Source: Planctomycetaceae bacterium
GTDB lineage: Bacteria; Planctomycetota; Planctomycetia; Planctomycetales; Planctomycetaceae
Length of the DNA: 34,819 bases
NCBI GenBank assembly: GCA_018699955.1
Contig: JABISG010000058.1
Span: forward strand, 1 to 34,819
Reading direction: 5' to 3'
Shown here: positions 1 through 9,300 of the stretch, piece by piece
Numbering within the stretch: the first letter of the stretch is position 1
Layout: every line of letters begins with the position of its first letter
Notes under the pieces: generated by a model
What the model saw: only the letters and a program-made list of their open reading frames with translations
The model's database searches: none
What the model was told of the DNA's origin: nothing
Program-made: the position numbers and the translations under genes

Positions 1-28
1 AGACATTCTCGCTCAAGCGTTTCGGCAC
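1..28 (-). CDS. Probable start of a minus-strand gene (cut by window edge)
   Basis: A GTG codon at 28-26 is preceded, with a 6-nt gap, by a GGAGGAG Shine-Dalgarno sequence (complement of 33-39). The nine codons visible would read MPKRLSENV and stay open to the window edge. This would be the gene following the DUF374 acyltransferase on the same strand. With nine codons the product cannot be named, and the call rests only on the strong ribosome-binding site and open frame. Confidence 0.4.
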
Positions 29-77
29 TGAACTCCTCCGGCGATTTCAAGAAGCAACAACATGAGCCGCATCAAAG

Positions 78-99
78 CCCACGGGTCGCGCCCCGTGGG
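78..99. repeat. REP-like palindrome touching the DUF374 stop codon
   Basis: Perfect 8-nt arms CCCACGGG (78-85) and CCCGTGGG (92-99) surround a 6-nt loop. The stop codon of the minus-strand acyltransferase gene (102-100) abuts the right arm, so the hairpin forms right after translation ends. A sister copy, extending into the same CTTTG(G)ATG flank, lies at 27439-27460. Likely a dispersed extragenic palindrome that may act as a weak terminator or mRNA 3' end stabiliser. Confidence 0.7.
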
Positions 100-798
100 T
101 CACGCCGCCGCCTTCATCTCAATCGGCGGTGGAGTCTCCCCACGTGCACGGCAATCGGCGTCGATCTCCAACCGATCCATCTCCGCCTGCAATTGGGCGA
201 TGTAAGGATCCAATTCCTCGCGCTTCAGATTCGGCGGAACAAAGATCGGTGGCCCGCCTCGTCCGTAGATTGTAGTGAACGGCTTGGGGATCATCATGTC
301 GGTCCAGTTACCGCGGATCTTCCAGCAACTGCGACAGGTCATTGCCACCGGTACGATTCCGCGTCCCGAGTGCGAGGCCAGAAACACGATGCCGGTCTTG
401 GGAACATGTCGCGGCCCGCGCGGCCCGTCCGGTGTGATCGAGACGTGCAAGTCGGCTGCCGCATCGATCAATTCCCGCATTGCCTTCGAGCCGCCGTGCT
501 TTGTCGATCCTCGCACCGGCTGAATGCCACACGCCTGCATGGTGTCGGCCACATATCCGCCATCCTGATGCCGACTGACCAAGCCGGACATCTGATGCGG
601 CCGGCCGCTGAACAGCATCATCACAATCTGATCGTGCCAGATGCAGTAAAGATACCGTTTCTCACCGGTCGATTCGTAGGCGCTGATGTCGGGAACGTCG
701 CCAACCAGTTCCTTGCGGCAGGTCCAGAACAGCAGCCGAAACACTCGCACACCAATCCAGATGGCGAGCTTGTTCAGCAGTCGGCTGCGGATCTTCAA
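100..798 (-). CDS. DUF374 lysophospholipid acyltransferase-family protein
   Basis: The 232-residue product has the length and motifs of the DUF374 branch of LPLAT acyltransferases, which move an acyl group in lipid or lipid A biosynthesis at the inner membrane. A hydrophobic N-terminal stretch (about residues 10-25) could anchor it. WHDQ near residue 54 is the HX4D-type catalytic block; SRHQDGGYVA and RGSTKHGG follow; TPDGPRGP near residue 122 is the family signature. The start is a TTG at 798 preceded by GGGAG at an 8-nt spacing; no upstream ATG is available in frame. The substrate cannot be read from sequence. Family assignment is firm; a specific role, for example in lipid A assembly, is only inference from the family. 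Confidence 0.9.
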   Translation of the reverse strand: MKIRSRLLNKLAIWIGVRVFRLLFWTCRKELVGDVPDISAYESTGEKRYLYCIWHDQIVMMLFSGRPHQMSGLVSRHQDGGYVADTMQACGIQPVRGSTKHGGSKAMRELIDAAADLHVSITPDGPRGPRHVPKTGIVFLASHSGRGIVPVAMTCRSCWKIRGNWTDMMIPKPFTTIYGRGGPPIFVPPNLKREELDPYIAQLQAEMDRLEIDADCRARGETPPPIEMKAAA

Positions 799-901
799 CG
801 TGACGACTCCCGGTATGTGATGGCATTTTCTGCGGGCGAGACGGATTGTAGCAATCCCGCCCGCACCGCAAATACCAATCTCAATCGGTCAAATCCCCAG
901 C

Positions 902-921
902 GTCACCGCTTGCGGTTTCGC
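902..921. repeat. Short dispersed repeat with ACCGC-TT-GCGGT palindrome, copy 1
   Basis: The 20-mer GTCACCGCTTGCGGTTTCGC occurs here and, identically, at 18449-18468. Its core ACCGCTTGCGGT (905-916) is a perfect small hairpin. This copy sits 3 nt beyond the stop codon of the minus-strand YkgJ-like gene, a usual place for extragenic palindromes. Confidence 0.6.
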
Positions 922-924
922 GGC

Positions 925-1371
925 TTATTCCACGCCAGCCAACACCGGCAACTGCAACTGCCCGTTCTTCCGCAGCCCGCGCGGTTTCGGCGGCATTACC
1001 GCTTCAGCGTATTCCCACAACTGTTCGGGCGTCTCGAACAACTTTTCGTAGCATTCGTCGTCGTCGTATTCGCAGTCCTTGGTCGAATAGTCGCGGCAAA
1101 TCTGCGGGCGGGTCTCGTAAATCCCGCAGCGATTGTCCTCGCCCAAATGCTTACAGTCGGCATGCACCACCATGTACCAGGTGTCGTCTTCCACAAACAC
1201 CGAGACTCGACCGTGAATCATGTACCAGCGAATGAAATCGTATTCTTCCCAGGTATCGGGCGTATCGATAGGCAACGCAAAATAACGGCAGCACTTCGCC
1301 GGACAATGATCGCACAGAACCTCACCATTCTTGAGATTCTCGCGACTGACTTTCTGTTGTAATTGCAGCAT
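925..1371 (-). CDS. YkgJ-family cysteine cluster protein
   Basis: The protein (148 residues from the ATG at 1371) carries the two-part cysteine pattern of the YkgJ / CxxCxxCC family: CDHCPAKCC near residues 20-28, then CKHLGEDNRCGIYETRP, CRDY and two further cysteines. The family is thought to bind a metal, zinc or an iron-sulphur cluster; biochemical function is not settled. The frame is open for 25 more codons upstream, but those residues are unlike the family, so the internal ATG is preferred. It follows the P-loop gene at 1489 and precedes the acyltransferase on the same strand with a 126-nt gap, so co-transcription is possible but not shown. Confidence 0.85.
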   Translation of the reverse strand: MLQLQQKVSRENLKNGEVLCDHCPAKCCRYFALPIDTPDTWEEYDFIRWYMIHGRVSVFVEDDTWYMVVHADCKHLGEDNRCGIYETRPQICRDYSTKDCEYDDDECYEKLFETPEQLWEYAEAVMPPKPRGLRKNGQLQLPVLAGVE

Positions 1372-1488
1372 CGTGTGCTCCGCAGTGGTCGACCAATGAC
1401 GTTGGGATTGGCTGGCAGACAATTGTAATGATGACCGGAGGCACAAACAAACCTGGGTGCAGTTCCGACGGTGGAAGTCAGCAGGCGA

Positions 1489-2001
1489 CTACTCCGGCGG
1501 TGATTCTGATGACGCTACCCTCTCCCACCATTCCGAGCCAGTGAGCGGTTCCTTGAATTCAATTATGTCGTAATTGCCGTTCCGGATTTCGATCTCCAGC
1601 CCTGCCTTGTGCAGACCCCTCAGGTTTGGAATGAATTTCTTGTCCCAATCGTCCTTCCATTGCTCTGGTCTTGTTGGCCAGCCGCGACCCCGCTTACAAA
1701 GATCAGCGAAATGTTGATCAAATTCCCGTACGAGCAAGACCACCTTTTGGTCCGCGTCTTTGTAGAACTCGTACATAGGAAGAACCCATGTGTGATTGCA
1801 ATATTGCCATTGATACAAAACCACATCGGCTTTTAGGTTCCATATTTTGTGATTGATCTTGTCAAAGGATGGGCCAACGGCAACCATGTCTCCTGTGATC
1901 CCGAATTTGCCACGCAGGGCCGTTTCGATTGGATCCATTAGCCGCGTAATGAGCGTCTTCTTCCCGACTGCCGACTGCCCAACAAGATAGAGAATCTTCA
2001 C
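1489..2001 (-). CDS. Orphan P-loop NTPase-like protein of unknown function
   Basis: 170 residues starting at a GTG (2001) with GGAG 5 nt upstream. The N-terminus MKILYLVGQSAVGKKT is a short beta strand followed by a Walker A loop (GQSAVGKKT, residues 8-16), so nucleotide binding is likely. A VVLYQWQ and a VVLLVREFD strand follow, the latter a possible Walker B-like strand. The remainder is rich in Trp and charged residues and matches no family I recognise. It is shorter than most small GTPases and lacks a clear NKxD motif. The DNA is visibly AT-richer than its neighbours, which suggests recent acquisition. It could be a nucleotide or small-molecule kinase, or a host-genome accessory gene; function left open. 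Confidence 0.65.
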   Translation of the reverse strand: MKILYLVGQSAVGKKTLITRLMDPIETALRGKFGITGDMVAVGPSFDKINHKIWNLKADVVLYQWQYCNHTWVLPMYEFYKDADQKVVLLVREFDQHFADLCKRGRGWPTRPEQWKDDWDKKFIPNLRGLHKAGLEIEIRNGNYDIIEFKEPLTGSEWWERVASSESPPE

Positions 2002-2130
2002 GACAACTCCAATTATTGGTGTTGTTCATTCATTTTGGCGGATTGTACGAGATTCAACGCACAGTGCCAGCGCCCTTGGCATGAGCGACTCATGTCGATC
2101 AGAAACCGGCAACAAAGTCTGTCGATCCGA

Positions 2131-3585
2131 CTACTTCTCCTTCAACAACCGTTTATCCTCCGCGTCCAGTTTCCGCAACTCCGCAATGTCCGTTTTCAGC
2201 GTGCGGACCGGGGCCTGGTCGAGGTAGCGTTTGATAAGGCCGGAGACGCGGGTGCAGATGTGGTTGACGTTGGCTTCGGCAAAACGGTTTTTGTCGCGGA
2301 CGGCTGCTTCCAGCGCGGGGACACGGATGAGCGTCAGTTCGCTTTCAAAGTTCTTAATGACGGGCAGTTTGTCGATTTTGGCGACTTGCTCATCGACGTG
2401 TTTCCAGTCGCCTTCGCGGGCCAGTATGCGTGCGCGGGCAATGAGAACTGCGCGGCGGGCGACGGTGTCGACCAGCCGTATCATCAGCAAATCGGTGTCG
2501 CCTTCCACCGACAGGCGAATCGAATCGTCGGGCAGTTGGATTATTTCGGCTTCGGCTATGCCCGGCACGAAGGGGACGCGCGATAGCAGCGACTCGCCGC
2601 TGCGGATGTACAACCACCGCAGCGGGCCGTCGGTTGCCGTCGGGATGTCAACGGCACCGCGGCGGTCGGTCACTTGCTTCAACGGTTCGCGCTTCGGTTT
2701 GTCGTTGGCGTTTCGTTTGGTCACCGCCTCGACCGAATAACCGATGAGCGGTTTCGAGGGAATTCCTTGTGGAACGAGTTTCAACCGTGTCGAATCAAAA
2801 TGGGGGCGGACGCGCAATGCAATCACATCGACCGACCGCCGCCGACTGCTGCCCAGCGGTGAGCGCAAACCGGAGACGAGCGAACATTTCACGCGGCCGC
2901 CATCGACCGAGTCGGCGATGAGATAGGTCCAGGGCAGCGATTGAATCGTTCGTACGGCCAGCTTCTCGTCGAGATAACGGAAGAACGGTTGGATCACATC
3001 ACCCGGCCGAACCTGTGCTGCATTGGGGTCGGCGGGAGAATGCCGGCCGGCTTGCATGCGGAGAGTGACTTTGTTTCCTTGGACGCGTTCGACCGTCAAC
3101 ACGGGTTGAAACAGTTGTCGGATCACATCGGCCGTCGTCGCGGCCACGTCGCGGCGATCGAACGTTGCTGCTGACACGACCGGCCCAATGGTTCGCGTCG
3201 CCGCACCCCACTGGCGGCCGGAGACATTCAAGCGTGATCCGGTCATTTCGACGGTCACGAGAAACGCTTTGTCGAACTTTGCAGTATCGACCTGCGACTT
3301 GAAGTGATCGAGCGTCACCCGCTGCAGCCCGACATTTGATTCCGGGAACAGCCAATCGTTCTCAACGATGTCCGCTTGCCACATCGAACCGTAACTGCGG
3401 TCGATCACATCGGCCAGGTCTTGCAATGTCGCCCGACGATAATCCCGCGACAGGCCGGTATCGTTGTCGAACGCGACGGAGACGAGCACGCGATAGGGTT
3501 GCGATTCAAAACTCTCGTTTGCTTTGATTGCAGATGGTGACGCGAAGAACGCGGCGAATGTGAAGACAACGAGACATCGCTTCAT
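2131..3585 (-). CDS. Secreted protein of unknown function, last gene of the ExbBD cluster
   Basis: From the ATG at 3585 the product is 484 residues and begins with a signal peptide (MKRCLVVFTFAAFFASPSA, cleavage near residue 22). The frame runs 78 codons further upstream, but that stretch translates the palindromic repeat at 3613-3747 and overlaps the preceding gene, so the internal start is chosen. After the signal lies a segment YRVLVSVAFDNDT resembling a periplasmic domain, a middle beta-rich part with RPGDVIQPFFRYLDE, and a C-terminal Lys/Glu-rich helical region ending KRLLKEK. No catalytic motif is visible. Its position behind the solute-binding-type gene suggests a shared envelope role; the intergenic palindrome may make its expression differ from the upstream genes. 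Confidence 0.75.
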   Translation of the reverse strand: MKRCLVVFTFAAFFASPSAIKANESFESQPYRVLVSVAFDNDTGLSRDYRRATLQDLADVIDRSYGSMWQADIVENDWLFPESNVGLQRVTLDHFKSQVDTAKFDKAFLVTVEMTGSRLNVSGRQWGAATRTIGPVVSAATFDRRDVAATTADVIRQLFQPVLTVERVQGNKVTLRMQAGRHSPADPNAAQVRPGDVIQPFFRYLDEKLAVRTIQSLPWTYLIADSVDGGRVKCSLVSGLRSPLGSSRRRSVDVIALRVRPHFDSTRLKLVPQGIPSKPLIGYSVEAVTKRNANDKPKREPLKQVTDRRGAVDIPTATDGPLRWLYIRSGESLLSRVPFVPGIAEAEIIQLPDDSIRLSVEGDTDLLMIRLVDTVARRAVLIARARILAREGDWKHVDEQVAKIDKLPVIKNFESELTLIRVPALEAAVRDKNRFAEANVNHICTRVSGLIKRYLDQAPVRTLKTDIAELRKLDAEDKRLLKEK

Positions 3586-3612
3586 AAAACTACAATACGC
3601 CCTTCTTGGAAC

Positions 3613-3747
3613 GGCGAAGCTCCCGCCGAGCCGCGGGTCGGTTGGCTCTATGACGTCCATATCTGAACGGCGTTCCAATAATTGACTAGACAACGAAATT
3701 GAAAGTCGATCTGGCGTTTGTGCGCGCGGCTCGGCGGGAGCCTCGCC
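3613..3747. repeat. Paired inverted REP-like element (23-nt arms)
   Basis: Arms at 3613-3635 and 3725-3747 are inverted copies with 22 of 23 positions matching, core GGCTCCCGCCGAGCC-like, separated by 89 nt. A second small inversion (TGGAACG 3607-3613 with CGTTCCA 3671-3677) lies across the left half. Read through, the arms give peptides such as GEAPAEPR, familiar as spurious ORF tails in planctomycete genomes. The element fills the 209-nt gap between the genes at 3795 and 3585 and resembles a two-REP unit mobilised by REP-associated tyrosine transposases; no such transposase is in the window. Confidence 0.75.
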
Positions 3748-3794
3748 CTCCCAGGTCTTCGATGCGATTGGAAGATTCATTCGACATTCACCCG

Positions 3795-6389
3795 TCATGG
3801 TGAATCGTTCGGCAACCACGGTTTAACAGTCCAGCGCTCGATGTGCTGGTATGGGTGCAATGGCGGTGTGGGATATCCGCGGATTGTGTTCCGGTAGACG
3901 ACGAAGTCGTCCAGTTCCCACAGCGGAATCAACACCGCCTCGGCCGCCAGATGCGCGTGTAAGTCGTTCAGTTTGGCGACGGCCGATTTCCAGTCGCCCA
4001 GGCGATCCAGTTCAATCAATTCCTGCCGCAACCAGTCGGGCAGGAAGGCGAGTGACTCGACGCGGGCCGACGGTTCCAGAGTTAACAACGGCCACAGTTG
4101 CACGGCCGGTTCGGTCATGCGGACGATGCGGTAGACGATGTCCCAATCGGTTGATTCCGCTTTGTTTGTCTCATCATCTGCAGTCAGCAAGTTGACTCGA
4201 ATTCCCGCTGCCCCCCAATGTTTGACGAGTTGACGGGCGGCTTGGAGCGCGACGGGATCCTCAACACAAAGCAGTCTCAACTCGGGCAGCTTTCCGCCGA
4301 AGTGTTTGCCGGCCGCCAGAGACAACGCCGCCGCCAACGACGGATCGTATCGACGGGGAGTGACCTTTGTATTGTACGCGTAGCCGCGCACGCGGCGGTT
4401 GTTGCCCGATAGCCCGCGCGTGGGAAACGGTCCCGAGACGAGCCGACCCCTTGCGCGGTCCGGATCGTCCAGCACGGTTTCCTGCAGAATCTTGCGACGA
4501 TTGAGCGCGAAGATCAGTGCTCGCCGCAGTTCACGATTGCGCGTTACGCGGCTGTGCGGATTGAATTGTATGAGATGCGTCACCGGCAACGCTGTCTCGA
4601 TGACGTCAAAACGTTCATCGTCCTGAAGCTGTGGCACGTCGCGGTTGTGAACACGTGGCAGCATCGAGACTTCGCCCCGCAACAGACCCTGCACGGCTTT
4701 TTCATAAGTGGGATACAACTGCTCGACGACTTCGGCCACATGAAACTCGTAGGAATCGCTTGGCTCGGAGATGAGGCGATGATAGACCACACGGTCGTCG
4801 CTTCGCGTTGCCAATTCAAAACGCCGTGACGAGAGTTGTGTCGACTGTTGAAGACGGTTGTCGTCCGCTGCGCGTGGGCGAAATACTTCGCGGGTGACAG
4901 GAAATGTTAGCAGCGATTCGATGCGAGGCGGTACGCGATGGAATTGCAGTTCGAACTCAAACGGTGAGATGACTGCAACCGACGAAACAAAGCCGGCGAG
5001 GCGTTCGTCGTGCAGCGCATTGGCCGGATCGAGCCGCGCGGCGAAGGACGACATGATCGAGTTCGCGGTGACAACCGGTTGCGATTCCCACGCCGAACGG
5101 TTCTGACGCAGCGTGAAGCGGACACGTCGTCCCAGGTCGGTTGGTTCCCATTGCTCGAAAAATCGCGAACGAAAATGAGGGGAATCGTCGGAATGTTCTA
5201 CCTCGAACATGTCGGTTTGTGTCAGGAATCGACGGCGATTGTTGGCGGCGGTTGCGAGAAACCGGGTTTGTTCGGTGGTGGTATCTCGTGGCTGTTGCAC
5301 GACGCCGACGCGCAGCCGCGGATATCGATTGTTCACACGGTTGTAGATGGGAGTCAAATTCCGCGTTGTCGGTTGGTCGGGCATGTTCGGCCAAATGCGG
5401 GCGGCCATTTCTGCGGCATCGACGGCGGCAGCGAGTTTTCCTGCTGCAAACGATTCCTGCGACCGCGCGAGGGCCGCCGTCGAATCGCCCAGAAGTTTGT
5501 TGGTCCAATCGGAAACGACGGAGTGTGCGTCTTCCCGACTCTTGAGCCGCAACAAGAAGTGACGGGCGCGTCGATAGTTTCCGTCGGCAACCGCATCGGT
5601 GATGAGTCGGCCGGTGACGTCGCCGAGTTTGTTCTTCAGTCCCTGAAATCTCGGATTAGTCGCATGTAATTCTTCCAACGTGACGAGAGCGATTTCGGCC
5701 TTGCCGTCGTCGAACTTCTTGCCCGCTTCCAGGAACAGCAGTCTGTCGCGACGCTTCACATAGCCGGGCCACCCGGGGTGGCTGCGTTCGAGAACGAACA
5801 ACATTTCAAAGGCATCGCGATATTTTCCCTCATCGATGAAGACGTCGATGCGGCGGAGCATCAAGTCTTCGTGATGACGGATTTCGGCGATGTATTTGAT
5901 GTGCAATGTGTATTCGGGCGAATCGTCGTCGCCGGGAAGGACGACGTATAATTGGTGCAGCTCGTCGAAAATATCGCGATATTTGGCGAGCGCTTCGGGC
6001 GTGCGAATTCCTTTGAAACTCGGGTAGGCATCGATCTTTGCCTGCATTGTTTCGAGCGTCCCGGGCCGTGGATAGACCGGCTCGGTGACGATGACTTCTT
6101 CGGTTTTCAGAATGATCCAATCGCGATGCGGATCGCGCAACAACTGCTCTGCCGTTGGCAATTGCATGTCGGCGAGTTTCGGCAGCTTCTCTTCTTCGTC
6201 TTCTGTCGGCTCGGTATTTTCGGTTGACTCGTCCTTCTTAGCCGGGTCATCGTCGTCGGCGCCCGGCGACGGCGCCGCATCGGCGGGTGCCTGCTTTGGG
6301 TCGTCGTCGGATTGTGCGAAGGAAAATCCCAGGCAGAGCATTAGAGCCAACATCGTGCAGGCGAGTGACGCGGGCGAGAATCGTTTCAT
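3795..6389 (-). CDS. Periplasmic helical-repeat protein fused to a family-5 solute-binding domain
   Basis: 864 residues. A signal peptide (1-25), an acidic low-complexity linker (27-70), and helical TPR-like repeats (about 165-345, e.g. GKYRDAFEMLFVLERSHPGW) precede a domain from about 357 to 850 with the order of SBP_bac_5 proteins: RLRVGVVQQPRD, a WEPTDLGRRVRFTLRQN block, TANSIMSSFAARLDP, THLIQFNPHSRVTRNRELRRALIFALNR and a C-terminal PLWELDDFVVYR. Family members bind oligopeptides, nickel or sugars for ABC importers, but no permease or ATPase is nearby and the repeat fusion is unusual. Start ATG overlaps the upstream gene's TGA (ATGA, 6386-6389), so the two are translationally coupled. A sensor or scaffold use of the binding fold is plausible inference. 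Confidence 0.85.
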   Translation of the reverse strand: MKRFSPASLACTMLALMLCLGFSFAQSDDDPKQAPADAAPSPGADDDDPAKKDESTENTEPTEDEEEKLPKLADMQLPTAEQLLRDPHRDWIILKTEEVIVTEPVYPRPGTLETMQAKIDAYPSFKGIRTPEALAKYRDIFDELHQLYVVLPGDDDSPEYTLHIKYIAEIRHHEDLMLRRIDVFIDEGKYRDAFEMLFVLERSHPGWPGYVKRRDRLLFLEAGKKFDDGKAEIALVTLEELHATNPRFQGLKNKLGDVTGRLITDAVADGNYRRARHFLLRLKSREDAHSVVSDWTNKLLGDSTAALARSQESFAAGKLAAAVDAAEMAARIWPNMPDQPTTRNLTPIYNRVNNRYPRLRVGVVQQPRDTTTEQTRFLATAANNRRRFLTQTDMFEVEHSDDSPHFRSRFFEQWEPTDLGRRVRFTLRQNRSAWESQPVVTANSIMSSFAARLDPANALHDERLAGFVSSVAVISPFEFELQFHRVPPRIESLLTFPVTREVFRPRAADDNRLQQSTQLSSRRFELATRSDDRVVYHRLISEPSDSYEFHVAEVVEQLYPTYEKAVQGLLRGEVSMLPRVHNRDVPQLQDDERFDVIETALPVTHLIQFNPHSRVTRNRELRRALIFALNRRKILQETVLDDPDRARGRLVSGPFPTRGLSGNNRRVRGYAYNTKVTPRRYDPSLAAALSLAAGKHFGGKLPELRLLCVEDPVALQAARQLVKHWGAAGIRVNLLTADDETNKAESTDWDIVYRIVRMTEPAVQLWPLLTLEPSARVESLAFLPDWLRQELIELDRLGDWKSAVAKLNDLHAHLAAEAVLIPLWELDDFVVYRNTIRGYPTPPLHPYQHIERWTVKPWLPNDSP

Positions 6390-9300
6390 TGCTCCGTCCC
6401 CCGTCCCGGTTGGGAACCGTCGAAGAGATGCAGGCTGCCGTCAATCGTTGGTAACACGAACAGGCTGCCGACTTTCTTCAGGCCGATTGCCAGCGGCTGT
6501 TTGATAACCGACTCATCAAGTACTCTGCCCTCCAATCGATCAAGTGATAGCAAAGCCCCGTTTTTCAAAGTGACAACCAATCGCCCGTTGACGGTGAGCG
6601 GTGCGCCGGCCAGCGAGTTCCCATCGAGCGGCAGCGTCCAACCGGGATTGAGTTGGCCGTTCTCTGCGCGAAATTCTCGAAGCGATCTGCGACCGCTTTC
6701 AACAAAGAGACTCCCATCGACGAACCAGAGCCGATTCGATGCCGGCGCGGCAAGTGTGACTTCTGAGAGAGTTTCCAGGTTGGAGAGATCGCTCATCGTC
6801 AGCTTTCCAGCAGCGTCGGCGATGAACAGATGGCCGTCGGCAACAATCGGTGCGACGTCAACGGGCTGCGGTAGACTGACGGAATTGACTTCCGCCAGAT
6901 GTGGGACGTCGGAGTTACGAAATTGAATCCGCGACAGACGTCCGCTGTCGTTGACGGCCAGAAACTCGTCTTCATCGAGCGGAATGAGATGCCGCCACTG
7001 CGGTTTCTTCTCCTGTTCGAGCGGTGCGGGATAATCTTCGGGAGGTGACCCGCCGTTCTGCAGAACGATTTGTAGTCTGCCGGGCAACGGCAATATGATG
7101 CCCGCTTTGATCGCGATGGGAGCTGCCTCCAACGGCTGCGGCAACACGATTTCGCGGACGATTCGCCCGGACAGATCGATCAGCCACAATGTCGGCTGCG
7201 GGTTACCGGCTGAAACCGCCATCAATCCTTCGGTCAGCACGGTTGCGGTGAGCGGAGTTTCGGTCGCTTCGGCGACGGGAAGTCGCGTTGTCGATTCCGT
7301 CACGAAACCGCCCGCTTTCATATCGGCCTCATCGATCCGGTAGACGTCACCCGTTTCGGTGATGCAGACGAGTTGATTTGTACCGGCGGCGACTGCGATG
7401 GGGGCCGAACCGAAGAGTGTTCCCCAGTGGCTGGTCAATTGCTCGCGCTCGATCGGCGTGAACAGAACCGCCCGATGAAACGGCTGTCGGCGGCCGGCAA
7501 AGAAGTAGCGATCGACCAGTTGCAGCGGCTGGGTGGTCAATCCGGTTGCGATGCGTTTCGCCTCGTCGTAAGCGATGGTGTCGGTCAACAATCGAAAACT
7601 GCGAAACGCGCTGCCGGCCATCCACAATCGGCCATCGGCACCCGCCTTGAGAAACAACGGGCCGGCGTGCTTGCCGGTGATTCGCGTTTCGGCAATTCGC
7701 AATAGGGGCGTTTGCTCTTTGTCCTCTGAGACGGCGAACGCCGTAATTCGTTCGGGGCTGGACGTCACAAACAGTTGCCGGCCACGAATGACCGGACGGT
7801 TACGGATGCGGCCGGTGACCTTTGCGGCGGCAATCTCCTTCAGCTTCTGCTTGCCTGTGCGAGTATCGAAAACGCGGAGTCGGCTGGTGTTGACGTTGTC
7901 GTTTTCCGTCAGCAACAGCAGCGATCCCATGGTTAATAGTGGTGCTGCAACCGATCCGCCGGAGTGACCGGAAAATGACACTGCCGTACAGCTCAGCGGT
8001 CGCACGGACAGCGTATATAAAATCGATGCGCGGCCGGCAACGACGAGTTGCTTCTTGTTGCGGACCAGAACCGGCGGAGCAACCAACGGTTGCGAGAACG
8101 ACAACCGCTTTGTCGCCAGGCCGCTCTCCAACACGATCTGGTAAAGTTGCCCGGTCGAGGTGGCAACGTAGGCCCTGCCTTCGTGCCGTAGTGGTGCACC
8201 GTTGAGAGGATCGTCCAACGGTTGTCGCCACACAAGTTGTCCGGTGCGCCGCTGAAGCAGAATCAATTCGTTGTGATTTGTGTCGAACAGTAGCACGCCC
8301 GAAACCGATGTCTCCACCGGAACGGGAAAGAACGGCGTGTCCATTCCGATAACGCGCCGCCAGAGGGGTTTGCCGGTAATTGTGTCGATGCCATAGCAAC
8401 AATCTTTGGCGACGGCGAAGACCGTTCGACCGACAGATTCTTCGCCGACGCCGGAGTACGTGTGCCGAATGAGAGACAGCGGCGTTTGTCCGGCTGGTTG
8501 GTGATCGGTCGTCTTCGCCTGCTGGTCGATGTCTTCGACGACGACGAGTGACTTCTCGACATCGAGAGTTTCCTGCAGCAACCGGGCGAGTTGCCGGTCG
8601 TTACGAAAACCGTCGTGGGCTGTCAGCAACTCGTCTCTCGCGGCCAGTGCTTTGTGCGAACTGCGGGCTTTGATCGACTTTTCAATGGCTGCGACGGCCT
8701 TCAAGTACGCCTTGCGAGTGGCGATGGCCTGCTCTGCTTTCCAGTGGGCGTCGGCCAGTTTGCTGTACAGTTCGGTTGGCTGTTCATCGGCCGGATACAA
8801 ACGGCCCAGCAGATTGCCGGCCGTATGCGACACGTCCAGCAGTTCATTCAGCACGGCCGGTTTGACGCTGGGTCGTTTTGCGGAAAGTTCAACGTTCTTT
8901 GCTGCGCCGAATGCGATGTCGGCGGCAAATGTCTGCAACCTCTTAATCTGCGATTTGTAATTCGGCCGTTCGCGGTTTTCTTTAACGAACGACTGCAATT
9001 CGTCCAGTCCGCGAGACCAGTTTGGTGTCGCTCCTGCAAGGGCCGTTTTGATTTTTGCGTTTCCCAAACCGTACCGCGCGTCTTCGGACAGTCGATGCCT
9101 TGGGTATTCTTGAATGAAACTTTCGAACAGACCGGCGGCCTGCTGGAAGTTTCCCTCCTTCAGTTGCTGTTGGGCGGCGTCGTAATGTTTTTGCGCCGTC
9201 TCGCGGCCGATGATAAACCAGACGGTGAGTGCCGCCAGCAATAGCGCGAGCGCACCACCGCCCAAGCTGAGGACCAGCGGCGAACGCGCCACATCTTGCT

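Noticed and set aside
193..1362. 389-codon plus-strand frame
   Set aside because: It lies antisense across the acyltransferase and YkgJ-type genes, whose families are certain; its own sequence is Arg/His-rich shadow.
3586..3819. N-terminal extension of the secreted protein to 3819
   Set aside because: It translates the inverted repeat (GEAPAEPR) and overlaps the preceding gene; the signal peptide starts at 3585.
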